Shown: in pieces, positions 16,515 through 24,994 of the stretch | How the letters are laid out: every line of letters begins with the position of its first letter | How positions within the stretch are numbered: the first letter of the stretch is position 1 | NCBI RefSeq assembly: GCF_003696215.1 | Contig: NZ_RFFG01000037.1 | Location: 16,724-80,723 of the forward strand | DNA from: Actinomadura harenae | Lineage (GTDB): Bacteria; Actinomycetota; Actinomycetes; Streptosporangiales; Streptosporangiaceae | Direction: 5' to 3' | Length of the DNA: 64,000 nucleotides | Notes under the pieces: generated by a model | Told to the model about the DNA's origin: nothing | The model's input: the letters and a program-made list of their open reading frames with translations, nothing else | The model's database searches: none | Made by a program: the position numbers and the translations under genes

Positions 16515-17753
16515 GTGCGAGTACTCGTCCTTGGATCGGGGGGCCGCGAGCACGCGCTCGCCCGCGCCCTGCATCGCGACCCTTCCGTGACCGCCCTGCA
16601 CTGCGCCCCCGGCAACCCCGGGACGGCGGAGATCGCGGCCAACCACGCGATCGACATGCTCAACCCGACCGCCGTGGTCGAGCTGGCGCAGCGCCTGAGC
16701 GTCGACCTCGTCGTCGTCGGCCCGGAGGCCCCGCTGGTCGCGGGCGTCGCCGACGCCCTGCGCGAGGCCGGCCTCTCCTGCTTCGGCCCGGACAAGGCCG
16801 CGGCCCGGATCGAGGGCTCCAAGGCGTTCGCCAAGGAGATCATGGAGGCGGCCGGGGTCCCGACCGCGCGCGCCCGCGTGTGCGAGACGAGCGGGCAGGT
16901 CGAAGCCGCGCTCGCCGAGTTCGGCGCGCCCTACGTGGTCAAGGACGACGGCCTCGCCGCGGGCAAGGGCGTCGTGGTCACCGACGATCTCGGCGAGGCG
17001 ATGGAGCACGCCGCCGCCTGCGGCCGCGTCGTCATCGAGGAGTACCTGGACGGCCCGGAGGTCTCCCTGTTCGCGCTCTGCGACGGGCAGGACGCGGTCC
17101 CGCTCGTCCCGGCGCAGGACTTCAAGCGCGCCTACGACGGCGACGCGGGGCCCAACACGGGCGGCATGGGCGCCTACACCCCGCTCCCCTGGGCGCCGCC
17201 CGGCCTGGTGGACGAGGTCATGGACACCGTCGTCCGGCCCACCGTGAACGAGCTGCGCCGCCGCGAGACGCCGTACGTCGGCGTCCTGTACGCGGGCCTG
17301 GCGCTGACGTCGCGCGGCGTCCGCGTGATCGAGTTCAACGCGCGGTTCGGCGACCCGGAGACCCAGGTCGTCCTGGACCGGCTGGCCACGCCGCTCGCCG
17401 GGCTGCTCCAGGCGTGCGCGCTCGGCGGCCTCCCGGCGGACCAGAAGCTCGCCTGGCACCCCGGCGCGGCCGTCACGGTCGTCGTCGCGGCCGAGAACTA
17501 CCCGGCGTCCCCGGCGAAGGGCGACGTGATCACCGGCCTGGACGAGGCGAACGCCGTCCCGGACGCCTACGTCCTCCAGGCGGGCACGGCCCTGAACGCG
17601 GACGGTCAGCTGGTCTCGGCGGGCGGACGCGTCCTCACCGTCGTCGGCGGCGGGGACGATCTGGACGCCGCGCGCGCGACCGCGTACGAGGCCGTCAGCA
17701 AGATCCAGCTCCGCGGCTCGCACCATCGCTCGGACATCGCCCGCGGCATCTGA
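16515..17753 (+). CDS. purD: Phosphoribosylamine-glycine ligase (GAR synthetase)
   Basis: PurD performs the second step of purine synthesis, the ATP-dependent joining of phosphoribosylamine and glycine. The 412-residue ATP-grasp protein starts VLVLGSGGREHALA and has VVVGPEAPLVAG, the ATP-binding YVVKDDGLAAGKGVVV, GPNTGGMGAYTP, and the metal/ATP motif VIEFNARFGDPETQ. The GTG start has no Shine-Dalgarno and a TAAGCT hexamer eight bases upstream. purB follows after a fragment of an unrelated gene. Confidence 0.95.
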   Translation: MRVLVLGSGGREHALARALHRDPSVTALHCAPGNPGTAEIAANHAIDMLNPTAVVELAQRLSVDLVVVGPEAPLVAGVADALREAGLSCFGPDKAAARIEGSKAFAKEIMEAAGVPTARARVCETSGQVEAALAEFGAPYVVKDDGLAAGKGVVVTDDLGEAMEHAAACGRVVIEEYLDGPEVSLFALCDGQDAVPLVPAQDFKRAYDGDAGPNTGGMGAYTPLPWAPPGLVDEVMDTVVRPTVNELRRRETPYVGVLYAGLALTSRGVRVIEFNARFGDPETQVVLDRLATPLAGLLQACALGGLPADQKLAWHPGAAVTVVVAAENYPASPAKGDVITGLDEANAVPDAYVLQAGTALNADGQLVSAGGRVLTVVGGGDDLDAARATAYEAVSKIQLRGSHHRSDIARGI

Positions 17754-17760
17754 TCGGGTC

Positions 17761-18015
17761 TCCGCCCCTGACGAGAGGCCGCGCCTGGCCGGGGGCGCCG
17801 CGCTGTTCCTGCTCGGCGACGCGTGGTTCCGGCGGATCATGCGCATCGGGCCGTCCCGGATCCGGATCGCGGCGGCGGCCGCCTGCGTGATCGCCGTGCC
17901 GCTCGCGCACTGGTCGGCGACGGTCGGACTGGCCGCGCTCACGGGCGTCCTCGCGGCGGCCCAGCTCGCCGAGCACATCGCGCGCACCCGCCGGACGGAG
18001 CCCGCCGCGGCGTAG
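17761..18015 (+). pseudogene. C-terminal remnant of an LtrA-type membrane protein
   Basis: A frame without a start codon, ending TAG at 18013-18015, reads LAGGAALFLLGDAWFRRIMR..., then a hydrophobic stretch CVIAVPLAHWSATVGLAALTGVLAAAQLAEH and a basic tail. This resembles the last two membrane helices of bacterial low-temperature-requirement protein A, which is normally near 400 residues. Only about 80 residues remain between purD and purB. I read it as a decayed or truncated gene. The assignment is from pattern memory, so moderate confidence. Confidence 0.55.
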
Positions 18016-18091
18016 CGGGCCGGGCACGGCCGACCGGCTGGGCGGCGGGTCCGGGCCCGGAGCATCGGCTCCTCCCTGCGAGAATGGCAGG

Positions 18092-19402
18092 GTGATCGAA
18101 CGCTACACCCTCCCCGAGATGGGGCGCGTCTGGAGCGACGCGCACAAATACGAGCTCTGGTGCAGGGTCGAGACCCTCGTGGTCGAGGCGCACGCCGAGG
18201 CCGGGACGATCCCGGCGGAGGTGGTGGAGCCGATCCGCAAGGCCGCACCGCCGACCCCTGACGCCGTCCACGCGATCGAGGCCGTCACGCAGCACGACGT
18301 GATCGCCTTCCTGTCCGCGTGGGCCGACAACACCGAACCGCGCGAGGCCGCCCGCTTCGTCCACTTCGGCATGACCTCGTCCGACCTGCTGGACACCGCG
18401 CTCGCGCTCCAGCTCGTCGAGGCCACCGACATCCTGCTCGCCAAGGCCGACACGCTCGTCGAGACCCTGCGCGACCACGCCCTCGCGCACAAGGACACCC
18501 TGCGCGTCGGCCGGACGCACGGCATCCACGGCGAACCGGACGTGTGGGGCCACCGCGTCGCCGACTTCGCGTTCGCCGCGGCCCGGTCCCGGGACCGGCT
18601 GCGCCGCGCCCGCGAGGCGGTCGGCGTGATGGCCATCTCCGGCGCCGTCGGCACCTACTCCAACATCGACCCGGCCATCGAGCGGTCGGTCGCGGAGAAG
18701 CTCGGCCTCCAGCCCGCGGACGTGTCCACGCAGGTCGTCATCCGCGACGGCATCTCCGAGTGGACGTCGTCCCTGGCGATCATGGCGACCGTGCTCGAGG
18801 CCGTCGCGCTGGAGGTCCGGCACGGGCAGCGCACCGAGGTCCGCGAGCTGTGGGAGCCGTTCGGCAAGGGCCAGAAGGGCTCCTCGGCCATGCCGCACAA
18901 GAAGAACCCGATCATGTCGGAGCGGCTGGCGGGCATGGCGCGGATCGTCCGTGCCCAGATCGTCCCGGTGATGGAGGGCATCCCGCTCTGGCACGAGCGT
19001 GACATCTCCCACTCGTCCACCGAGCGGATCGCCCTGCCGGACGCGGCGACCGCGCTCGACTACATGCTGAACCTGACGAACCGGCTCATGTCCGGACTCG
19101 TCGTGGACGCCGACCGGATGCGCGAGAACCTCGACTCGACCGGCGGCCTCATCTACACCTCGACCGTCCTGCTGGAGCTGGTCGAGGCGGGCATGTCGCG
19201 CGACGACGAGGCGTACCCGCTCGTCCAGAAGGCGGCCATGGAGACGTGGCAGACCGGCGTCCCGTTCCGCGAGACGCTGCGGACGCAGGCCGCCGAGGCC
19301 GGGCTCACGCTGGACGAGGCGCGCCTGGACGAGGTGTGCCGTCCCGAGCGGTTCGTGGCGCGCCTGGCCCCGATGTTCGAGCACCTCGAGGCTCTGAAGT
19401 AG
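18092..19402 (+). CDS. purB: Adenylosuccinate lyase
   Basis: PurB cleaves SAICAR to AICAR and adenylosuccinate to AMP, releasing fumarate in both reactions. The 436-residue helical protein has VHFGMTSSDLLDT, VGRTHGIHGEP (catalytic His) and the superfamily signature GSSAMPHKKNP near residue 267, with the flexible catalytic serine. WHERDISHSSTER follows. The GTG start sits six bases after GAGAAT, without a Shine-Dalgarno. Its stop-codon region is duplicated. Confidence 0.96.
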   Translation: MIERYTLPEMGRVWSDAHKYELWCRVETLVVEAHAEAGTIPAEVVEPIRKAAPPTPDAVHAIEAVTQHDVIAFLSAWADNTEPREAARFVHFGMTSSDLLDTALALQLVEATDILLAKADTLVETLRDHALAHKDTLRVGRTHGIHGEPDVWGHRVADFAFAAARSRDRLRRAREAVGVMAISGAVGTYSNIDPAIERSVAEKLGLQPADVSTQVVIRDGISEWTSSLAIMATVLEAVALEVRHGQRTEVRELWEPFGKGQKGSSAMPHKKNPIMSERLAGMARIVRAQIVPVMEGIPLWHERDISHSSTERIALPDAATALDYMLNLTNRLMSGLVVDADRMRENLDSTGGLIYTSTVLLELVEAGMSRDDEAYPLVQKAAMETWQTGVPFRETLRTQAAEAGLTLDEARLDEVCRPERFVARLAPMFEHLEALK

Positions 19403-19421
19403 CGAAGCCCTGAAGTAGCGA
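19394..19421 (+). repeat. 16-bp-period duplication across the purB stop codon
   Basis: CTGAAGTAGCGA occurs at 19394-19405, containing the TAG stop, and again at 19410-19421. Confidence 0.8.
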
Positions 19422-19437
19422 GATCGAGGAACCGTCC

Positions 19438-20250
19438 ATGGACGCCGTGCTGGCCGAACTGAACGTCCACCCGTTGAAGAGCGGTGGCGGGACGGCCCTG
19501 ACGAGCGCGGAGCTGACCCCCACCGGGCTGCTCCACGACCGTGAGTTCATGCTGGTCACCCCGGAGGGGCGGCACCTGTCCCAGCGGGAGCACGCGCACA
19601 TGGCGCTGCTGCGGCCGTCGTTCGACGGCGCGACGCTCCGCGTGTCCGCGCCGGGGGTCGAGCCGCTGGAGCACGCGGCGTCCGCGGACGGGCCCGTCGT
19701 GGACGTGACCGTCCACGGCAGGCCCTGCCAGGGCGTGGACCAAGGCGACGCGGCCGCCGCCTGGTTCACCCGGTTCCTGGCGGCCTCGGCCCCGGAACGC
19801 CGCGGGCCGTTCGCCGGATGCCGCCTGGTGCGTTTCACCGGGCGGCGTCCGACGAGTCGCGGCGGCGGGGAGGTCGCGTACGCCGACGGCTACCCGCTGC
19901 TGGTCCTCTCGGCCGAGTCGCTCGCCGACCTCAACACCCGGCTGGACGCGCCGCTCCCGATGAACCGGTTCCGTCCCACGCTGGTGCTCGACGGGCTCGG
20001 CCCGTACGGCGAGGACGGCGTCCGGCTGCTGCGCGTCGGCGAGACGGTCGTGGAGATGGTCAAGCCGTGCACCCGGTGCGTGATCACCACGACCGACCAG
20101 CGGACGGCCGTCCGGTCCCGTGAGCCGCTGCGGACCCTCGCGACCTACCGCAACCTGGACGGCGGCATCCAGTTCGGGCAGCTCGCCGTCCCGCGCCGCC
20201 TCGGCACCGTCCGCGTCGGCGACCCTGTCGAGGTCCTCGACCGCGCCTGA
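19438..20250 (+). CDS. MOSC domain protein with N-terminal beta-barrel
   Basis: A 270-residue protein of the MOSC family (molybdenum-cofactor sulfurase C-terminal domain), the type used in YcbX-like and mARC-like N-hydroxylamine reducing systems. The MOSC_N part starts ELNVHPLKSGGG with LLHDREFMLV. The MOSC part has MNRFRPTLVLDG and the cofactor-ligand region MVKPCTRCVITTTDQ, where one of the two cysteines near 204-207 would bind molybdenum. No ferredoxin domain is present, so an electron donor must be supplied separately. GAGG stands eight bases before ATG 19438. Confidence 0.88.
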   Translation: MDAVLAELNVHPLKSGGGTALTSAELTPTGLLHDREFMLVTPEGRHLSQREHAHMALLRPSFDGATLRVSAPGVEPLEHAASADGPVVDVTVHGRPCQGVDQGDAAAAWFTRFLAASAPERRGPFAGCRLVRFTGRRPTSRGGGEVAYADGYPLLVLSAESLADLNTRLDAPLPMNRFRPTLVLDGLGPYGEDGVRLLRVGETVVEMVKPCTRCVITTTDQRTAVRSREPLRTLATYRNLDGGIQFGQLAVPRRLGTVRVGDPVEVLDRA

Positions 20251-20285
20251 CCGCTCAGGCGCTCGAACGGCGTCCGGCGGGCGGC

Positions 20286-20313
20286 GGTCGGCGTCCGGCG
20301 GTCGGCGTCCGGC
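20286..20313. repeat. 14-bp tandem duplication in the convergent MOSC/SUFU gap
   Basis: GGTCGGCGTCCGGC occurs at 20286-20299 and exactly again at 20300-20313; a partial third copy precedes. It abuts the minus-strand stop of the SUFU gene. Confidence 0.7.
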
Positions 20314-20319
20314 AGCGGG

Positions 20320-21360
20320 TCAGCCGACGGTCTGGTCGGTGGGGTTGCCGTACTGGTCGCGGATCACGGTCTGGACGACCTCGACGACCAGGTCCTCCAG
20401 GCCGGGGACGGCCCGGACGCCCGCCTCGGGACGGAGCGTCTCGATCAGGGCCCGCAGCGCGGACGCGGGGATGCCGAGCGCGACGTTCCCCTCGTCGAGC
20501 TCCTGGACCAGCAGGCCGTCGCCGTCCGCCGGGACGAGCACGACCATCGTGTCGTCGCCCTGAAGCAGCAGGTCACGGTCATGGGCGAGGCGTCCGGGGA
20601 GGGTGTCGGCGACGCCCGCGGCCTGGAGCGCCCCGATCGTCAGCCGGATCTTGTCCCCGTCCTTGGACCAGCCGATCTCGGGCACGAACAGCGCTCCGCT
20701 GCTCGATCCGTCCGCCTCGATCCCGGCGCGGACGGCCTCGGCGACCTCCGGGTCCTCCAGCAGCGAGGGCCGGGTGATGTCGGAGACCAGCAGCGGCAGC
20801 CGGGAGGCGAAAAGCTCGGTGAGGGCCTGCGAGTTCCACTTCCGGGACGCCTCGTACTCGTCCGCCGTCAGGCCCACGACCTGGAGGAACAGGACGCGGC
20901 CGTTGGGGGTCGCGATCTCCGGGAGCTCCGGGTCCTCGGCGAAGATCAGCGCGCTGAGCGTGCAGTCGTCGCGGTCGGCGGCGATCGGGCCGTTGGCGTT
21001 CATGTGGTGCCCGGGCGCGAACCAGTTGCCGGACGAGTAGACGTACCGGGCGAGGTTCTGCAGCAGGTTGACCGGCCAGACCGGCGGCTCGTCCTCGCCG
21101 CCGACGCGGGCCAGGCGGAACGTGAACTCGAAGCCCCAGCCCGACTCGTCCGGGTTGTCGGAGTGCTTCTCGTACAGCTCGGACATGCCGTACGAGACGT
21201 AGTGCCAGTGCCCGTCGCGCGGATAGGCGCTCACGCCGTCCAGGGGGTCCGGGCCGCCCAGCCGGTGGGGGACGACCGTCCCCCAGTGCCGCGGCTCGAC
21301 GCTCCCGTACAGCGGATGCAGGGCCTCGTCGATGGCGGTCCAGCCATGGCTCTCGTCCAT
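20320..21360 (-). CDS. Suppressor-of-fused (SUFU) domain protein
   Basis: A 346-residue cytosolic protein. Residues 1-190 match the bacterial SUFU fold: a helix with AIDEALHPLYG, WHYVSYGMSELYEK, GWGFEFTFRLAR, LQNLARYVYSSGNWFAPGHHM and FLQVVGLTADEYEASRKW. Bacterial SUFU proteins are often immunity partners of contact-dependent or polymorphic toxins, but no toxin gene lies next to it. The C-terminal 140 residues form a second domain of unknown type. It diverges from murA. The role is unknown. Confidence 0.82.
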   Translation of the reverse strand: MDESHGWTAIDEALHPLYGSVEPRHWGTVVPHRLGGPDPLDGVSAYPRDGHWHYVSYGMSELYEKHSDNPDESGWGFEFTFRLARVGGEDEPPVWPVNLLQNLARYVYSSGNWFAPGHHMNANGPIAADRDDCTLSALIFAEDPELPEIATPNGRVLFLQVVGLTADEYEASRKWNSQALTELFASRLPLLVSDITRPSLLEDPEVAEAVRAGIEADGSSSGALFVPEIGWSKDGDKIRLTIGALQAAGVADTLPGRLAHDRDLLLQGDDTMVVLVPADGDGLLVQELDEGNVALGIPASALRALIETLRPEAGVRAVPGLEDLVVEVVQTVIRDQYGNPTDQTVG

Positions 21361-21613
21361 GGATGATCACTTTACGCAGATCCGCGCGAACCTTGCCGGT
21401 AGATCCGGGGTCTAAAGGATCAGCCGTCGGCGGCGGGCGGCGAGGCGGACGCGACACACCCGCCTCGGTGGTTTACTGGGGCTGCGTCCACGAGGGGGCA
21501 CGACCTCCCCCAGACCTCGTGTCCCGCTCGCCCGGAACGGCGACCGGACGGGACGGGCCGACCCGCTCCCGCGTCCGGCAGGCACCGAAACCCGCAGTTA
21601 GGAGTCAGACGGC

Positions 21614-22906
21614 ATGAGCATGGGCCACGAGGTCCGCTACCGCGTGCGCGGCGGTCGGCGGTTGCAGGGCACCGTCTTCGTCCAGGGCGCGAAGAACGCC
21701 GTCCTGCCGATGATCGGCGCCTCGCTGATGGCCGGCGAGGGCCGCACGGTGCTGCGCAACGTCCCGATCATCGAGGACGTGCGCCGCGCCGTCGAGCTGG
21801 CCCGGGCCATCGGCGCCAAGGCCGAGCTGCACGAGGCCGAGCGGACGCTGGTGATCGACGCGTCCTCGCTCGACAACCCGGTGCTCCCGGCCGACATCGC
21901 GTCCCGGTTCCGCGGCTCGTTCCTGTTCGTCCCGGCGCTACTCCACCGGCTCGGCGAGGCGGTGATCGAGGGCGTCGGCGGATGCAACCTCGGCAGCCGC
22001 AACCTCGACTTCCACTACAACGGCTTCAAGCGCATGGGCGCGACCGTCACCGAGCAGGTCGACGACAACGGCGACGGCGTCATCCACATCAAGGCCGGCG
22101 ACATGCGCGGCGCCACGCTGTACTGCGACACCCCGTCGCACACCGGCACCGAGAACCTGATCATGGCCGCGGCGCTGGCCCGGGGCACCACGCTGATCAA
22201 GAACGCGGCGCTGGAGCCGGAGGTGCTCGACAACATCGAGTTCCTGCGCGCCATGGGCGCCAAGATCACCGGTGACGGCACCGGCTTCATCACCGTCGAG
22301 GGCGTCGAGGGCCTGACCGCGGTCGAGCACACCGTCATGCCGGACCGCATCGACGCCGGCGTCTTCGTCATGGCCGCCGCGATCACCGGCGGCGAGCTGT
22401 CGCTGGTCGGCGCGAACCTCGAGCACCTCGGCGTCGCCGCCGACAAGCTGGAGCAGATGGGCGTCGAGTTCCACCAGGAGGGCGCGGTCCTCCAGGTCCG
22501 GCGCGACCGGACGCTGCGTCCGATCAACGTCATCACCGACGAGTACCCCGGCTTCGCCACCGACCTCCAGTCGCCGATCATGGCGCTGTCCTGCCTGGCG
22601 GACGGCCCGTCCTACATCTACGAGCGCATCTTCGACGGCCGCTTCAAGCTGGCCGGGGAGCTCGCGAAGATGGGCGCGAACATCGAGGTCGACGGCAACC
22701 GCGCCAAGGTGAACGGCGTGACCCCGCTGCGCGGCGCCGAGGTCGAGGCGCACGACCTGCGCTGCGGCTCCGCGCTCGTCCTCGCGGGCCTGGCCGCCGA
22801 GGGCGAGACCACGATCACCTCGGCGTACTACCTCGACCGCGGCCACGCGCACACCGCCGGCCGCCTGTCGCAGCTGGGCGCCGACATCGTCCGCGAGACC
22901 GTCTGA
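21614..22906 (+). CDS. murA: UDP-N-acetylglucosamine 1-carboxyvinyltransferase (MurA family)
   Basis: MurA transfers enolpyruvyl from phosphoenolpyruvate to UDP-GlcNAc, the first step of peptidoglycan precursor synthesis. The 430-residue protein has QGAKNAVLP (catalytic Lys-Asn), GVGGCNLGSRNLDFH carrying the active-site loop cysteine, TDEYPGFATDLQ, and DLRCGSALVLAGL near the C-terminus. Cysteine at this loop position is the fosfomycin-sensitive form; mycobacteria have Asp. The loop flank RNLD differs from the common RPVD, so it may be a second, divergent MurA. GTTAGGAG precedes the ATG. Confidence 0.88.
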   Translation: MSMGHEVRYRVRGGRRLQGTVFVQGAKNAVLPMIGASLMAGEGRTVLRNVPIIEDVRRAVELARAIGAKAELHEAERTLVIDASSLDNPVLPADIASRFRGSFLFVPALLHRLGEAVIEGVGGCNLGSRNLDFHYNGFKRMGATVTEQVDDNGDGVIHIKAGDMRGATLYCDTPSHTGTENLIMAAALARGTTLIKNAALEPEVLDNIEFLRAMGAKITGDGTGFITVEGVEGLTAVEHTVMPDRIDAGVFVMAAAITGGELSLVGANLEHLGVAADKLEQMGVEFHQEGAVLQVRRDRTLRPINVITDEYPGFATDLQSPIMALSCLADGPSYIYERIFDGRFKLAGELAKMGANIEVDGNRAKVNGVTPLRGAEVEAHDLRCGSALVLAGLAAEGETTITSAYYLDRGHAHTAGRLSQLGADIVRETV

Positions 22907-22945
22907 CCTTCCCCTCCCGTCACACCGGGCCCGCAAGGGCCTTCG

Positions 22946-22977
22946 GGCCGCGTCGCACTCTCCGCGACGCGGCCTTT
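22946..22977 (+). terminator. Terminator after murA
   Basis: The perfect 11-bp stem GGCCGCGTCGC / GCGACGCGGCC has a 7-nt loop and is followed by TTT. Confidence 0.8.
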
Positions 22978-23515
22978 CGCGTTTCCGGGGGCGCGCGGCG
23001 GGTCGGCCGGCGCCCGCGGGACGCTCCGCCGGGTGACGAGGTCACGCTTTGTGGGGGACGGGCGCCGGGGCGCGCCCTGACTCGATCCTCTGACAGCGGC
23101 GTCCACTTTCGGCCGCGCTGAAGAAAATTGACGATCAGCGTCCTGGCCGGGGCTCCTGGACCGCCTCCGACGACTTTCCAGCGGTCGGGACGCCGAGTCG
23201 AGCGGATTTCGGCTCGGAGGTAAACCAAACGGACGCCGCAGGGGTCTCCTCAGTACGCGAGACCGCCTGGGAAGGGCCCTTGCGGGCTTTTCGGGTCTTG
23301 TTTTTCTACTTCGGACATCCGAAGATGCAGGATCAAGACTGGCCGTATGGTGACAAGTTACTGACCAGGGGGTCGCGTAGGTTACTTTTTCGCCGCACTC
23401 TTGATTCGATTTCGCGTCTGGGCGTCACGCAGCGTCGCCCTGACCCGATCTGCCCACTGAGGAACGAATCGCACGGGAACTGCGGTGCTGGGTCAGAAGG
23501 CAGGGGCGACAAGCC
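22978..23515. other. Long, relatively AT-rich intergenic region
   Basis: No gene is supported. From about 23290 to 23440 the base composition is clearly less GC-rich than the surroundings, as expected for a promoter region. A perfect 6-bp inverted repeat CTTCGG-ACAT-CCGAAG lies at 23309-23324. It probably drives the downstream uORF/regulator transcript. Confidence 0.5.
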
Positions 23516-23605
23516 ATGAGTCAACCGTTGGGCGGAGCGTGCGCGAACGCATGGCCGGGACAGGGCCCCCGTCGAAAGCATGGACGGGAAGCGAGCGGCC
23601 GATGA
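23516..23605 (+). CDS. 29-residue upstream ORF overlapping the regulator start
   Basis: ATG 23516 opens a frame (MSQPLGGACANAWPG...) that ends in TGA at 23603-23605, overlapping the ATG 23602 of the following regulator as ATGA. A GGGG stretch lies about nine bases upstream. This geometry indicates translational coupling. The peptide itself has no recognisable features. Confidence 0.4.
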   Translation: MSQPLGGACANAWPGQGPRRKHGREASGR

Positions 23606-24930
23606 CGGCCGCGCGGACAGGGTCGGTGGCACCCGACCTCACTATCGGTGTCGTGGGACCGCATGACCTGGTCGAACGGGTCATGCTGATGGGCCATGGC
23701 CCCACGCCGGTGCCGAGCCGGCTGGTGGCGGCGGCCTACCGGGACGAACAGGAAGCGGCCGACAAGGTCGTCCGGCTGGGGTCTGGGGTGGACGTGTGTC
23801 TGTTCGCCAGTCCGGTGCCGTACGACTTCGCCCGCAAGGCGGGCGTGCTCACCATGCCGGCCACGTACGTCCCGCTGAACGGCGCGGCGCTTCAGGGGGC
23901 GCTCCTGCGCGCCTCACTGGACGAACGCTTCGACCCCGCGCGCGTGAGCATCGACGTGCTCGGGCGCGCGGAGGTCGAGGAGGCGTACGCGGAGATCAAC
24001 CTGGCCACGGACCAGGTGCACCTGCGGGAGGAGGCCGCCGGTCCGGGGACCCTGGCCGCCTTCCACGAACGGCTGTGGCGGCGAGGGGCGACGACGGTCG
24101 CGATGACCTGCGTCCACGCCACCGCCGAGCGGCTGGAACTGGCCGGGGTGCCGACGATCCGGGTGCGTCCGACCGGCGCGGCGATCCGCAGCTCGCTGCA
24201 GACCGCGGCCCTGCTCGGCGCGCACCACCGGCTGGAGGAGTCGCAGCTCGTGGTCGTCCTGGTGGACGTCCCGACGCTGCGGGAGACGCCGCGCCGGGTC
24301 ACGCCGCGTTACTGGCGGGACGAGCTGAAACTCGCCCTGCACCGCGTGCTCCTCCAGGAGGCGCACCGGATGAACGCGTCGGTGTGGCCGCTGGACGACC
24401 ACTCCTACCTGGTCATCGCGACGCGGGGCTCGGTCACGGCGTCCACCGAGGGGTTCCGGACGCCGCCGTTCGTCGAGCGGGTGCGCGAGGAGCTGGGGCT
24501 GGCGATCGAGGTCGGCATCGGCATGGGACGCACCGCCCACGAGGCGGAGAACCACGCCCGCGCCGCGCTCGCGCGCTCGCAGAGTTCGCAGCGCACCCAG
24601 GGGTTCACCCTGGACCGGGACGGCCGGGCGCTCGTGCCCGCGCCGCGCACCCCGCCGCGCGCCCAGCCCCAGGCCAAGCCGAAGGGCCTGGAGATCCTGG
24701 CGCGCCTGGCGGACAAGCTCGGCGACCAGGAGCAACCCCTCATCGTGGACGCGGAGAACGCGGGCAGGATGCTGGGCGTCACCCCCCGGACGGCGCGCCG
24801 CCTCCTGCGCACGCTGGTCGAGGAGGGCCTCGCCTGGCCCCTGCCCCCGAACCGCACCCCACAGCCGGGACGGCCACGCCAGCTCTACCGCCTCATCGTG
24901 GAGAAGCTGGGCCCCAAGGCCGGCACCTGA
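23602..24930 (+). CDS. Transcriptional regulator with sensory N-terminus and C-terminal HTH
   Basis: A 442-residue cytosolic protein with three parts. The N-terminus (about 10-200), beginning LTIGVVGPHDLVERVM, has a periplasmic-binding/PrpR-like sensory layout. A central domain (about 215-350) reads ELKLALHRVLLQEA and VGIGMGRTAHEAENHARAAL, resembling a degenerate nucleotide-cyclase or GGDEF fold. A C-terminal winged helix includes AGRMLGVTPRTARRLLRTLVEEGL. I recognise the layout from actinobacterial regulators but no characterised member. ATG 23602 is favoured over the 39-residue longer frame because of the coupled uORF and a GGGAAGCGAG site. Confidence 0.68.
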   Translation: MTAARTGSVAPDLTIGVVGPHDLVERVMLMGHGPTPVPSRLVAAAYRDEQEAADKVVRLGSGVDVCLFASPVPYDFARKAGVLTMPATYVPLNGAALQGALLRASLDERFDPARVSIDVLGRAEVEEAYAEINLATDQVHLREEAAGPGTLAAFHERLWRRGATTVAMTCVHATAERLELAGVPTIRVRPTGAAIRSSLQTAALLGAHHRLEESQLVVVLVDVPTLRETPRRVTPRYWRDELKLALHRVLLQEAHRMNASVWPLDDHSYLVIATRGSVTASTEGFRTPPFVERVREELGLAIEVGIGMGRTAHEAENHARAALARSQSSQRTQGFTLDRDGRALVPAPRTPPRAQPQAKPKGLEILARLADKLGDQEQPLIVDAENAGRMLGVTPRTARRLLRTLVEEGLAWPLPPNRTPQPGRPRQLYRLIVEKLGPKAGT

Positions 24931-24941
24931 CAACGGGAGAG

Positions 24942-24969
24942 GCCCGGTCGGCGATGGGCGACCGGGCTT
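24942..24969. terminator. Hairpin between convergent regulator and secreted-protein genes
   Basis: GCCCGGTCG (24942-24950) pairs perfectly with CGACCGGGC (24959-24967) around an 8-nt loop and is followed by TT. Confidence 0.7.
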
Positions 24970-24994
24970 GTCCGTTGGGCGGTTCGGCCGGCGG

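Noticed and set aside
22978..23515. Non-coding RNA gene in the long gap before the regulator
   Set aside because: Only one short inverted repeat is visible and no terminator-like structure defines a transcript; a promoter region explains the composition.
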